A DNA stretch of 64,000 nt from Streptomyces apocyni (GTDB lineage Bacteria > Actinomycetota > Actinomycetes > Streptomycetales > Streptomycetaceae), in the NCBI RefSeq assembly GCF_009739465.1, contig NZ_WHOM01000051.1, positions 186,001 to 250,000 on the forward strand, in the 5' to 3' direction. The position numbers and the translations under genes were made by a program. The notes beneath the pieces were generated by a model. It saw nothing but the letters and a program-made list of their open reading frames with translations, was not told where the DNA came from and ran no database searches. Below, in pieces: positions 1 through 10,899 of this stretch. Position 1 is the stretch's first letter. Each line of letters begins with the position of its first letter.

Positions 1-54
1 GAACCGAACGCCGCGCCAGTGCAGGCCGGCGAGCCTGAACCTAGGAGGCTTGCG

Positions 55-702
55 ATGACCGCGTCACCCCACACCGTGAGCGACGTCATGACCCACACCG
101 TTGTGGCGGTGGGCAGCCGGGCGTCGTACAAGGAGATCGTCGAGCTGATGAACCAGTGGAAGGTCAGCGCCCTGCCCGTGCTGGCGGGCGAAGGCCGTGT
201 CATCGGAGTGGTCTCGGAAGCCGACCTGTTGCCCAAGGAGGAGTACCGCGTCGACGAGGAGGTTCTGCGCGACCGACCGCTCGCCGACACCGCGAAGGCA
301 AGCGCGGTGTACGCGGAGGACCTCATGTCGAGCCCCGCCGTCACCGTCCACGCGGACGCCACGATCGCCGAATCCGCCCGGATCATGGCAAGGCGGCACG
401 TCAAGCGCCTGCCCGTCGTGGACAGCCTGGGCCGCCCGGAGGGTGTCGTCAGCAGGAGCGACCTGCTGAAAGTCTTTCTGCGGTCCGACGAGGACATGGC
501 GGCCGAGATCCGGAACACCGTTCTGCCGGACCTGCCGGACACGGCCCAGGTGGACCTGGTGGTCGAGGACGGTGTCGTGACCGTGGGTGGTGAGCTGCGG
601 GACCGGGCGCTGGTGCCGCTGCTGGCCAGGGCGATCAGGGCCGTGGAAGGAGTCGTGGACATCCGGGTCGACCTGCACAGTCCGGAGGTGATCGCGCGCT
701 GA
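55..702 (+). CDS. CBS-domain pair with C-terminal BON domain
   Basis: A cytoplasmic protein of 215 residues. Two CBS motifs span about residues 8-60 and 93-148, with the typical HVKRLPVVD and SRSDLLKVFL stretches. A BON-like tail (about 165-210) ends in a VEGVVDIRVDL motif. CBS pairs bind adenine nucleotides and sense energy state; BON often contacts membranes or hydrophobic ligands. I chose the ATG at 55 because AGGAGG lies about 7 bases upstream; an earlier in-frame start at 19 has no ribosome site. It is a clear paralogue of the protein at 13461-14135, which lies in the same stress island. Its target is unknown. Confidence 0.88.
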   Translation: MTASPHTVSDVMTHTVVAVGSRASYKEIVELMNQWKVSALPVLAGEGRVIGVVSEADLLPKEEYRVDEEVLRDRPLADTAKASAVYAEDLMSSPAVTVHADATIAESARIMARRHVKRLPVVDSLGRPEGVVSRSDLLKVFLRSDEDMAAEIRNTVLPDLPDTAQVDLVVEDGVVTVGGELRDRALVPLLARAIRAVEGVVDIRVDLHSPEVIAR

Positions 703-719
703 CGGCGCGCTCGTCACCG

Positions 720-1484
720 GGCGCGTGGGTGGCGCCCGCAGGCTGGTCGGGCGGGCGAGGAGCCCGCCTCGTGGTTCCCTTCGCCACCGGCTCGGCACCC
801 ACCGCCACCCCGGTGAGACCATCCGTGAGGAGATTGATCCAGCGAATCTGCCCCGCACGCAGCGGCAGTGACGGGCCGAACAGCGGACCCAGGAGCATGA
901 CCGGGATCTCGGCGGCGCCGTCGGCCAGCTCGTACAACAGGAAGCGCCGGATGTGTCGTAGACCCTCCGCCCTTTCTCGACGGCGCTGACGACGTTCGAC
1001 AGCTCGTCACCTGTCAGCCCGAGGTCGGCGGCCTGTCGTGCCACTTCCGTGCCCCTCCACCCCATGGCGACTGGCGACGCCGATGTCCGCCTGGCGCAGG
1101 GCCGGTCCGTCGTTGACGCCGTCGCCCGTCACATGGCGGTCACATGGCCCCGGGCCCGCCACGCCTGCACGATGTCGAGCTTCTGCTTCGGGTCCGTCTG
1201 GGCGAAGACCCGTACGTCGGTCACGTCCGGCACTTCCCCGGCGGCTAGTGCCCGCCCGGTGACCACCTCGCCGGGGTCGGCCTCGGTGAGCAGGCCGACG
1301 CGCCCGGCTATGGCGCTCGCGGTCGCCGGGTGATCACCTGTGATCAGTACGGGAGTGATGCCCGCGGCCCTGCGGTCGGCCAGAGTGCCGACCGCGCCCG
1401 CTTTCGGCGGGCCGACGACCGCGGCCAGGCCGACGAGGCGAAGGCCCGCTTCCACTTCCGCGTCCGCGAGTCGGTGCGTCATGA
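720..1484 (-). pseudogene. Broken P2-type cation ATPase, C-terminal part
   Basis: Reading leftward from about 1484, the frames show the hinge of a P-type ATPase (LITGDHPATA), then VFAQTDPKQKLDIVQ, then TGDGVNDGPALRQADIGVA, then GTEVARQAADL, then a membrane stretch with QIRWINLLTDGL. These lie in three different frames, so at least three indels separate them. The phosphorylation and nucleotide-binding parts are missing. It resembles the C-terminal half of calcium/magnesium-type transporters. It lies back-to-back with a fragment of the same family on the other strand at 1489-1860. Confidence 0.8.
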
Positions 1485-1488
1485 GGCC

Positions 1489-1860
1489 GTCCTGCGTACC
1501 GGCACCATCGTGGTCCGAGGCCGGGGAACCGCACGCGTGACGGCCACGCCAGCGGACAGCGCCCTCGGCCGTATAGCACAGATGCTGGACACTCGGCCGA
1601 AGCCCATGCCCCCGCAGCACCGCCTAGCCGCGCTCGGCCGTGTGCTCGCCGTGGTGGCGCTCGCCCTCTGCCTGGTGCTCGGTCGTGCTCGGCCTTCTCC
1701 GAGGACCCCGGCCACGATGGCCGTGACGGCGATCCGCCGCGCGGTCGCGGCAGTCCCCGAATCGCTCCCGGCGGCCGCCACCTCGGCACTCGCTCTCGGC
1801 GCCCGCCGCATGGCTGCCCGGCACGCCCTCGTCCGGCGCCTGTCCGCCGTCGAGACGACC
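1489..1860 (+). pseudogene. Broken P2-type cation ATPase, middle part
   Basis: On the plus strand one frame reads GTIVVRGRGTARVTAT, ADSALGRIAQMLDTRP, then a hydrophobic segment, then AVPESLPAAATSALALGARR and RHALVRRLSAVET. This is the end of the actuator domain through transmembrane helices 3-4 of a P2-type ATPase. It stops just before the expected DKTGT phosphorylation loop, and part of the helix 3-4 region is shortened. It carries no start or ribosome site of its own. Together with 720-1484 on the minus strand it looks like one ATPase gene split by an inversion and a deletion of the N-domain; two unrelated fragments are an alternative. Confidence 0.75.
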
Positions 1861-2029
1861 GCTCGCCGCGCGGTCACCGCGTGGGGACCGTGTGCGGCGA
1901 GGAGGCAAGCGGCCTGATCGTCGGCTAGCCCTTGCAGGCGTTCGTTCGGTCTGTCGGTAGCCGCGTCAGTCGGAGCGGATCGCATGTGGCTTCTCCGTCC
2001 ATCGATCGGCTTCCAGCCGACCGGACCGT

Positions 2030-2902
2030 TCAGGTAGTGACCACGGGCACGGTGATCACGGGGCAGTGCGCACGGTGCAGCAGCCCGTGCACCACCGAGC
2101 CGAGGCGCATTCCGGTGTACCCGCCACGCCCCCGTCGGCCGACGACCACCGCCAAGGCGTCCGCCGACGCCTGCGCCAGCCGTTCGACCGGGTGGCCACG
2201 CAGGACCTCCTGTGTCACAGGGACGTCCGGGTACTTCCGCGTCCAGTCCGAGAGAGCCTCACCGAGCAGTCGGCGCCGTTCGTCCAGCACGGCCTGATCG
2301 TCGCCGAATGCGATGAGCGGCCGCTGCCATACCGATACGGCCCGCACCGCCGCATCACGCATGCTCGCCTCCTCGAAGGCGAACTCCACGGCAGCCCTCG
2401 ACGATTCGCTGCCGTCGACACCGACGACCAGGCGACCGGGACGGTGCTCCGTGTGCTCGGGTTCTCCGACGACGACCACCGGGCAATCGGCCTGTGCGCT
2501 GAGCGGAACGATCACCGAGCCGGCGCTGAGGATCTCCTCCGGGCGGCTGAGCCGACGCGAGCCGACGACCACCAGGCGAGCGTGTGCCGCTGCTTGCCGA
2601 CACAGGACCGCGGCGGGCATCCCGTCGAGGAGTTGCGTCGTCACGGGCAGGTCGGGCCGCAGGGCCCGCACCGTGTCCGCTGCCGTGGCCAGGGCCTTCT
2701 CGCCCTCTGCCCGCAGCGACATGTAGTGCGGGCTCGTGTCCACATGCCGGGTCTCGTGCAAGGGGGGTACCGACAGCAGCAGCCGCAGGGGCACACCCCT
2801 ACGCGCCGCCTCAGCGGCTGCCCACGCCAGTACGGGCACCGAGACCTCGCGGGGATCGACGCCCACGAGTACCTCGTCGCGGGCTGCTGAACTCATCATC
2901 AC
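2030..2902 (-). CDS. Universal stress protein, two UspA domains
   Basis: A 290-residue tandem UspA protein (domains about 8-148 and 156-290). The C-terminal domain keeps the ATP-binding pattern as VVGRRGRGGYTGMRLGSV, while the N-terminal copy is degenerate (VVGSRRLSRPEE). Such proteins bind ATP and support survival under hypoxia or redox stress in actinobacteria. Three ATG codons occur at the start; the one at 2902 follows GAGGAG by about 5 bases. It overlaps the upstream USP remnant by 4 bases, suggesting translational coupling, and probably shares its promoter and the operator at 3198-3211. Confidence 0.9.
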   Translation of the reverse strand: MMMSSAARDEVLVGVDPREVSVPVLAWAAAEAARRGVPLRLLLSVPPLHETRHVDTSPHYMSLRAEGEKALATAADTVRALRPDLPVTTQLLDGMPAAVLCRQAAAHARLVVVGSRRLSRPEEILSAGSVIVPLSAQADCPVVVVGEPEHTEHRPGRLVVGVDGSESSRAAVEFAFEEASMRDAAVRAVSVWQRPLIAFGDDQAVLDERRRLLGEALSDWTRKYPDVPVTQEVLRGHPVERLAQASADALAVVVGRRGRGGYTGMRLGSVVHGLLHRAHCPVITVPVVTT

Positions 2903-3114
2903 GTCTCCTCACCGTTCCTGCCCCCGCGGGGCACGATCACCACCGGGCCATGCACATGGCGCGACGCGGTGTGAGCCACATGCCGCGTATCCCACCCAGT
3001 CCCCCGCACCACCACCACGACGACGGGCAGCCGGGACCGCGCGGTGACCTCCAGCCCGACAGATCCGAGCATGAGCGTGTGGAGGTCCGCGCCACCGGGG
3101 ATGCCGGTGTTCAT
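2899..3114 (-). pseudogene. Universal stress protein remnant, 71 codons
   Basis: A short open frame with a good ribosome site (GAGGAGG about 5 bases before ATG 3114). Its middle reads LMLGSVGLEVTARSRLPVVV, the end of a UspA ATP-binding loop and the following strand. Everything N-terminal to that is missing, so it looks like a 5'-deleted UspA gene whose start region was joined to the surviving tail. Because the reading frame and ribosome site remain, it may still be translated as a leader for the downstream USP gene, whose ATG overlaps its stop. Confidence 0.6.
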
Positions 3115-3197
3115 GGTTCCCTCCTCGGTATTACGCGTCGTACGTTCACGCTGTCACCGCGGGACGGGTGCGGGCAGGGCCGCGCAGGTCCCTCGTA

Positions 3198-3211
3198 GGT
3201 CCGAAGGGCCC
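3198..3211. promoter_or_regulatory. Candidate DosR/OsdR-type operator
   Basis: GGTCC-GAAG-GGCCC, one mismatch from the GGGCC-N4-GGCCC element found repeatedly in this island. It lies 84 bases upstream of the minus-strand USP operon start at 3114, the same spacing as at 8567 and 14224. Assignment to the regulator at 20564-21292 is inference. Confidence 0.5.
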
Positions 3212-3443
3212 TGTTCTTCCGTCGCGACATCCGGGCCGCTGTACCCGCTCGGCCCTGTAGACCCTCCGTACACGGCCCCGACCGCGCACAGCGAGAAGGC
3301 GGTGAGCGCGACGGCGCGCGGGCCGCGGGTCGCGCGCCGGGCCCAGCGTCGCGGCGCCAGGGCCATTCGGCCTCGGCCGTACCCGCTCGGTCCCTGCCCG
3401 GCGCTTCCGGGAACGGTGACACTGAAGAGGTGACCGAAAGGTA

Positions 3444-3465
3444 CGGTCCTTCAGCCGAAGGACCG
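3444..3465. repeat. 9-bp perfect inverted repeat upstream of the nitroreductase
   Basis: Arms CGGTCCTTC and GAAGGACCG are separated by AGCC. It lies 58 bases before the nitroreductase start. It could be an operator or a 5' leader hairpin. It does not fit GGGCC-N4-GGCCC well, although its outer GGTCC/GGACC arms are similar. Confidence 0.5.
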
Positions 3466-3523
3466 GAGCTATGGATCCGGCGGACCCGCCCTTCCATGAC
3501 CGTACGTCTCGGAGGTGGCTCCG

Positions 3524-4519
3524 ATGCCCGCTCACACACCCGACACGACGTCCGTGGCCTCCTGGGTCGCCGACGCCACCATGGCACCGTCCATGCACAA
3601 CGCCCAGCCCTGGCTGTTCCACTACGCCGAGGCGGAAAACGAGCTGCGGCTGCTGATGGACGCCACGCGGGCGATGCCGCGCAGCGACCCCTCCGGACGC
3701 GGTCTGCACCTGGGATGCGGCACCGCTCTGTTCAACCTGCGGGTTGCCGCGGCTCAGGCGGGATGGGAGCCGCGCGTCCGGCTGATGCCGGAGGCCACCG
3801 GTCCGGAGACGTTGGCGATGATCACCTTCGTACAGCCGGTCGAGAGCGACGAGGTCGCCGAGCTGTATCCAGCGATCCGCAGGCGGCACACGAGCAGAGA
3901 ACCCTTCAGCGACGAAGCGGTTCCCCCCGCTCTGCTCGACGGGCTGCGCGGTGCCGCGCGCGCTGAGGGCGCCCGGCTCGATCTGCCCGGCGACTGGCAG
4001 GTCGAGTGGATCCAGCAACTTGTCTGGGACGCCGAGTTCGAGGAGGGTCTTTCCCAAGCCGTACGTGAAGAGCTCGCCCGCTGGATCTCCGGCACGGATG
4101 ACGATCCGAGAACCGGCGCCGCGAGGCCTGAAGGTATTCCGCTCTACGCGTTGGGGCCCCGCCGCTATGACGGACGGGCGCCCGTCCGCGACTTCGCCGG
4201 GGGTCGCTACGTCGAGGGCCGTGGATCCGCGGTGTTCGAGGACGCGCCCTGTCTGGCGGTTCTCGGCACCCGGGAGGATGAGCGTAAGGACTGGTTGCGG
4301 GCCGGTCAGGCCATGGAGCGGGTGCTGCTGCAGGCGACTCAGGACGGGCTCTCCACGTCCCTGAATTCACAGGTACTCGAATGGCCGGAACTGCGCCGGG
4401 CGCTGCGGGACCCCGTGTCGGGAGCGGAGTACCCGCAGATGCTGATCCGCCTCGGTTACGGCCCGGAGGCCCCCGACACCCCGCGCAGGCCCCTGTCCGA
4501 GGTGCTGGTCATCATCTGA
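3524..4519 (+). CDS. Acg-like nitroreductase-family protein
   Basis: A 331-residue protein of the nitroreductase (FMN) fold, close in layout to mycobacterial Acg/Rv2032 and Rv3131, which belong to the DosR dormancy regulon. Supporting segments are MAPSMHNAQPWLF near the N-terminus (FMN phosphate contact in the family), RRRHTSREPFSD in the middle and LIRLGYGPEAPDTPRR at the C-terminus. Enzymatic activity is doubtful for this group; Acg-type members can sequester FMN. The ATG at 3524 follows GGAGGTGG by about 5 bases. Its position beside USP genes supports a role in hypoxia or redox stress. Confidence 0.85.
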   Translation: MPAHTPDTTSVASWVADATMAPSMHNAQPWLFHYAEAENELRLLMDATRAMPRSDPSGRGLHLGCGTALFNLRVAAAQAGWEPRVRLMPEATGPETLAMITFVQPVESDEVAELYPAIRRRHTSREPFSDEAVPPALLDGLRGAARAEGARLDLPGDWQVEWIQQLVWDAEFEEGLSQAVREELARWISGTDDDPRTGAARPEGIPLYALGPRRYDGRAPVRDFAGGRYVEGRGSAVFEDAPCLAVLGTREDERKDWLRAGQAMERVLLQATQDGLSTSLNSQVLEWPELRRALRDPVSGAEYPQMLIRLGYGPEAPDTPRRPLSEVLVII

Positions 4520-4838
4520 CGGTCCGCGTCTGCGGGGAGAGCGTCACAGGCCCCGTACGACGATCAGGCGCCCGGTCACCGGTCGGGCGTCACGGTCATC
4601 CACAGGTCCCTGCCGCCGTCGGCCCGCGGCGCGCTGCCACCCGTCTGCCCACGTCGCCCCTGGCCCCCGGTCCGGACGGCGCCGGACCGGTCTGAGGACG
4701 GTCGGACACGGCGGCTCCCTTCCCTGCCGACGGCGATCACGCGGCTGGCAAGCCACAGAGGCCCCGTACCGGTGCGGGCCAGGCCCCTGAGCACTCCACG
4801 CCAGGCACGGATCGGGGTCATCGCATCAGGAGTCCGGT
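4520..4838. other. Intergenic stretch with no supported gene
   Basis: It lies between the converging nitroreductase and ppdK. On the minus strand, two frames around 4544-4620 give DLWMTVTPDR and VTGRLIVVRG, weakly like the tail of a pyridoxamine-oxidase-fold protein. This is too short to call. Nothing else is recognised. Confidence 0.4.
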
Positions 4839-7541
<2,703 letters not shown>

Positions 7542-7608
7542 CACGGCACACCCGTCTCTCGCTGCCTGCCGACTTCCCTCTGTGCGGCCGGTTGACGCGG
7601 CTCGGTCG

Positions 7609-8481
7609 TCAGTCGTGCGGAACGACCGCCACCGGCGCCGCCGCGTGGTGCAGTACGGAATGAACCACCGGGCCGACGTGTGCTCCCAGTCGGGAGCTGC
7701 GGTGCCGAAGACCGACGACGATCAGACGGGCCTCTCGCGCAGCCTCCACCAGGTCCTGGGCCGCACGCCCTTGGCGGCATTGGCGACCGACGGCGACGTC
7801 AGGGTGCTTCTCCACCCACGGGGCCAACGCCGCTTCGAGTTCCCTCCGCCGTTCGGTCGCGACCTCTTCCATGAGCATCGGCAGGGCGCCGCCAGTGTCC
7901 GGCCCGTAGACCGGAGGCAGGGACCAGCTGTGCACGACGCGCAGCCCACAGCCGTAACGCTCGGCACAGCCGAAGGCGAAGGCCAGGGCGTCGTCGCTGG
8001 CTAGGGGCAGGTCCAGTCCGAGGACGATGGCACCGGCCGTACCGACCGGCTCGTTCTCATCCGGCCGCAGGGCCCGGACGAGGACGACCGGGCGACTTAC
8101 GCGTGCCAGGACGGCGAGGGAGACCGAGCCCGCGATGAAGCCCGTCACGCCACCGAGACCACGGGAGCCAAGAACCAGGAGGTCCGTTTCACCCGCTGCG
8201 GTGACCAACGCCTCGACAGGGTCTCCCCGAACCTCCGCCGTCTCCATGCGTACGTCAGGCCGGGTGCCGCGAACGTGCTGGACCGCCGAGTGAAGCGTGT
8301 CTTCGGCCCAGCGGCGTCTCTCCTCAGGCTCCACGTAGCGGGCGCCGGGATCAGTGTCGTAGCTCCGCACATGGATCAGACGGAGGAGGTGGTCGCGGCT
8401 CAGAGCTTCATCGGCGGCCCAGCCCGCGGCCGCCAGGCTTTCTTGTGAACCGTCGATTCCGACGGTGACAGTGCGGACCAT
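7609..8481 (-). CDS. Universal stress protein, two UspA domains
   Basis: A 290-residue tandem UspA protein. The N-terminal domain keeps the full ATP motif (VLGSRGLGGVTGFIAGSV); the C-terminal copy is degenerate (VVGLRHRSSRLGAHVGPV) but keeps the HHAAAPVAVVPH ending seen in its paralogues. ATG 8481 follows GAGGAG by 7 bases. It heads a likely USP-ppdK operon. A perfect GGGCC-N4-GGCCC element lies 86 bases upstream, so the pair is probably induced by the DevR-type regulator of this island. Confidence 0.92.
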   Translation of the reverse strand: MVRTVTVGIDGSQESLAAAGWAADEALSRDHLLRLIHVRSYDTDPGARYVEPEERRRWAEDTLHSAVQHVRGTRPDVRMETAEVRGDPVEALVTAAGETDLLVLGSRGLGGVTGFIAGSVSLAVLARVSRPVVLVRALRPDENEPVGTAGAIVLGLDLPLASDDALAFAFGCAERYGCGLRVVHSWSLPPVYGPDTGGALPMLMEEVATERRRELEAALAPWVEKHPDVAVGRQCRQGRAAQDLVEAAREARLIVVGLRHRSSRLGAHVGPVVHSVLHHAAAPVAVVPHD

Positions 8482-8566
8482 GATGCGCTCCTCGCGATGA
8501 GGACTCCTCCCGATGAGGACGAGTCTTCCTGCCTCCACAGTGGCCTACCTCGGCAGCGGGCAGCAG

Positions 8567-8580
8567 GGGCCAGAGGGCCC
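8567..8580. promoter_or_regulatory. Candidate DosR/OsdR-type operator (perfect)
   Basis: GGGCC-AGAG-GGCCC, with perfect 5-bp arms and a 4-bp spacer, the same geometry as the mycobacterial DosR box (GGGAC-N4-GTCCC). It lies 86 bases upstream of the USP-ppdK operon. A degenerate second copy starts at 8586. Confidence 0.6.
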
Positions 8581-8821
8581 GGACCGGGTCCGATGGGGCC
8601 CCTCTCTCCTCTCCGTATGGTGCCCCCGGGAACTCGTGGGCGCTGCCCCAGTGTCATCGGCGGAGCTGCGGCAGCCGCCCACAGCGGTGGCTGGTGCCCG
8701 GCAGACCTTTGACCGCCGGGGTCATCACTGCTGTGGCACTGAACGCGGCGGCCTCCGGGCCGGGCCCGCTTTCCGCATTGACGACCGACCGCTGGCCACC
8801 CGCCTGCGCGTACGGGCAGCC

Positions 8822-9388
8822 TCAGCTCGCCAGCGCGGTGAACGTGGCTTCCAGGTCCGTGGCCTTCGGGCGGTTGGGGGGCAGCTTGGCGAGCACGCGC
8901 GCCATGCCGCAGGTGTCGGTGAGCGCGGAGAAGACCAGTCCGCCGGCGACCCCGGCGGACAACAGGCGTGCCGTGGGCCAGCGCTGCCCCAGGGCCATTC
9001 CGGCAAGAACCAGCGAACCGGCCGCCAGGCGCACCTGGCGCTCCATGGCCCATGCCGTACGCGCGCCCTCGGGGCGATGGGTGTCGTGGCCGAGCTGGGT
9101 CCAGGTGGTAGTGCCGCCGGTGAGCGTGGCCGCGATGATGCCGTGGGCGGCCAGGGTCGCGCACGCCTGGGCCGAGCGGGCGCCGGAGGCGCATACCACG
9201 AGCAGATCGCCACGGTCGGCGGCTGCCCTGATCGCGGGCAGGGCCGCTTCGAGGTGGCCGAGAGGGACGTTGCGTGCGCCGGGCAGGTGGCCCGCCGCGT
9301 ATTCGCCCGGAGTGCGGACGTCGATCACGGTCAGTTCGTGCAGACGGCCGCTGGCCTGTTCGGCGGTGAGTGCGGTGGAGAGCGTCAC
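8822..9388 (-). CDS. Rhodanese domain fused to DUF2892 membrane segment
   Basis: A 188-residue protein. Residues about 5-105 are a rhodanese domain with the active-site Cys in VVCASGARS, which carries sulfane sulfur as a persulfide. Residues about 120-180 form two hydrophobic helices typical of DUF2892, anchoring it in the membrane. The start is GTG 9388 after GAAGGA. It is transcribed away from the CstR-like gene, and the operator at 9429-9444 lies between them, so persulfide stress should derepress it. The other genes of the pathway are at 9761-12267. Confidence 0.88.
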   Translation of the reverse strand: MTLSTALTAEQASGRLHELTVIDVRTPGEYAAGHLPGARNVPLGHLEAALPAIRAAADRGDLLVVCASGARSAQACATLAAHGIIAATLTGGTTTWTQLGHDTHRPEGARTAWAMERQVRLAAGSLVLAGMALGQRWPTARLLSAGVAGGLVFSALTDTCGMARVLAKLPPNRPKATDLEATFTALAS

Positions 9389-9427
9389 TGGTTTCCTTCT
9401 GCTCAGTGGGAGATACCGCTCCGGTAG

Positions 9428-9742
<315 letters not shown>

Positions 9743-9760
9743 GCCGGCCCTCCCGCCGCG

Positions 9761-10510
9761 TCATGTCAGCACATCGAGCAGCATGAGAGCGGCCACCGCC
9801 AGGAGGACGACGCCGAAGACCCGCTGAAGCACCGTGCCAGGGACCTTGGCGGCGAGCCGTTTGCCGTCCCACGCCCCGAGCATCGCCGTGGCGACGAACG
9901 GTGCGATGACGGCCCAGTCGAGCCCCGCCGTCGTCGACCCCCGGGTGACCAGGGATGCCAGCGAGTTTGCCGAGATCACCAGCAGGCTGGTGCCGACAGC
10001 GGCTTGCATCTCGAAACCCAGGACTGTGACCAGCGCCGGGACCGCCAGGAAGCCGCCACCCACCCCGAGCAGCCCAGTGAGAGCACCCAGTCCCGCTCCG
10101 GCGCCCGCCGCCCTGGCCGGCCGCTTGACATGCTCAGCTGGGTCCCCGGCGCCACCCGGGCGCAGCATCCTCAGCGCCGCGAGCGCCGCGACGGCGGCGA
10201 AGGCGGCGGTCAGCGCCTGCTGGGGCAGCCGGGAGACGGCTGCCCCCGCGGTGGCAGCCGGGAGGATGCCGGCCGCGGCGAAGAGCGCTCCCGCCTTCCA
10301 CCGCACGTTGCCCGCTCGCCCATGCGCGTACAGGGCGGTGGCGGCAGTCGCGGTGACGATCATCAGACTGGCCGTGGTGGCCGCCGCGGGGGAGAAGCCG
10401 AGCAGGTAGATCAGCGCGGGAACGGCGAGGATGCTGCCGCCTCCCCCGAGCGCGCCGAGCGCCAGGCCGACCACGGCACCGGCGATCAGCGCCAGGACGA
10501 GCGCGCTCAC
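9761..10510 (-). CDS. TauE/SafE-family sulfite exporter-like permease
   Basis: A 249-residue membrane protein with about seven or eight hydrophobic segments and the two repeated family signatures GALGGGGSILAVPALIYLLG near the N-terminus and LLGVGGGFLAVPALVTVLG in the middle. TauE/SafE proteins export sulfite or related anions. Its GTG start at 10510 overlaps the stop of the preceding rhodanese gene, so translation is coupled. In this operon it would remove sulfite made by the persulfide dioxygenase at 10900-12267. Confidence 0.9.
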   Translation of the reverse strand: MSALVLALIAGAVVGLALGALGGGGSILAVPALIYLLGFSPAAATTASLMIVTATAATALYAHGRAGNVRWKAGALFAAAGILPAATAGAAVSRLPQQALTAAFAAVAALAALRMLRPGGAGDPAEHVKRPARAAGAGAGLGALTGLLGVGGGFLAVPALVTVLGFEMQAAVGTSLLVISANSLASLVTRGSTTAGLDWAVIAPFVATAMLGAWDGKRLAAKVPGTVLQRVFGVVLLAVAALMLLDVLT

Positions 10511-10863
10511 GCTATGAAACCGGTGTCGCCGCGGTCGTCGACGACCGGCAGGCCCTCCGCTGCCCAGGCGACCATGCCGCCGGTGACGTCGGTCGCCTCC
10601 ACCCCGCTGTTGGCGAGGATCTCGACGGCTTGGCGGGAGCGGTTCCCCGATCGGCAGATGACGATGATGGGCCGGCCCTGTGCGGACGGTGGCAATGCGG
10701 CACCGGCGAGAAGCCGGGTCAGGGGCGCGTGCGCGGCGTCGGGTGCGTGGCCGGCGGTCCACTCGTAGGTCTCACGGACGTCGAGCAGGGCGGCGTGGCC
10801 CCGCGTTATCCGCTGCCGGGCCTGGGCTGGGGTGAGACGGCGAGGGCCGCGCTGAGAAGGCAT
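10507..10863 (-). CDS. Single-domain rhodanese
   Basis: A 118-residue rhodanese with VRETYEWTAGHAPDAAHAPL and an active-site loop ICRSGNRS carrying the sulfur-accepting Cys. It is cytoplasmic, without a signal or membrane segment. It sits between the persulfide dioxygenase fusion (36 bases upstream) and the sulfite exporter (overlapping stop/start), and presumably moves sulfane sulfur between them. Confidence 0.9.
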   Translation of the reverse strand: MPSQRGPRRLTPAQARQRITRGHAALLDVRETYEWTAGHAPDAAHAPLTRLLAGAALPPSAQGRPIIVICRSGNRSRQAVEILANSGVEATDVTGGMVAWAAEGLPVVDDRGDTGFIA

Positions 10864-10899
10864 CGTGCGTCACTCCGTACGAAGGTGATGCGGGGGGGG

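Noticed and set aside
3111..3587. 158-codon minus-strand frame upstream of the USP remnant
   Set aside because: Arg/Pro-rich antisense-type composition, covers the likely operator and the start of the nitroreductase.
4544..4620. Possible tail of a pyridoxamine-oxidase-fold protein on the minus strand
   Set aside because: Only two short segments in different frames; too little to call even a remnant.
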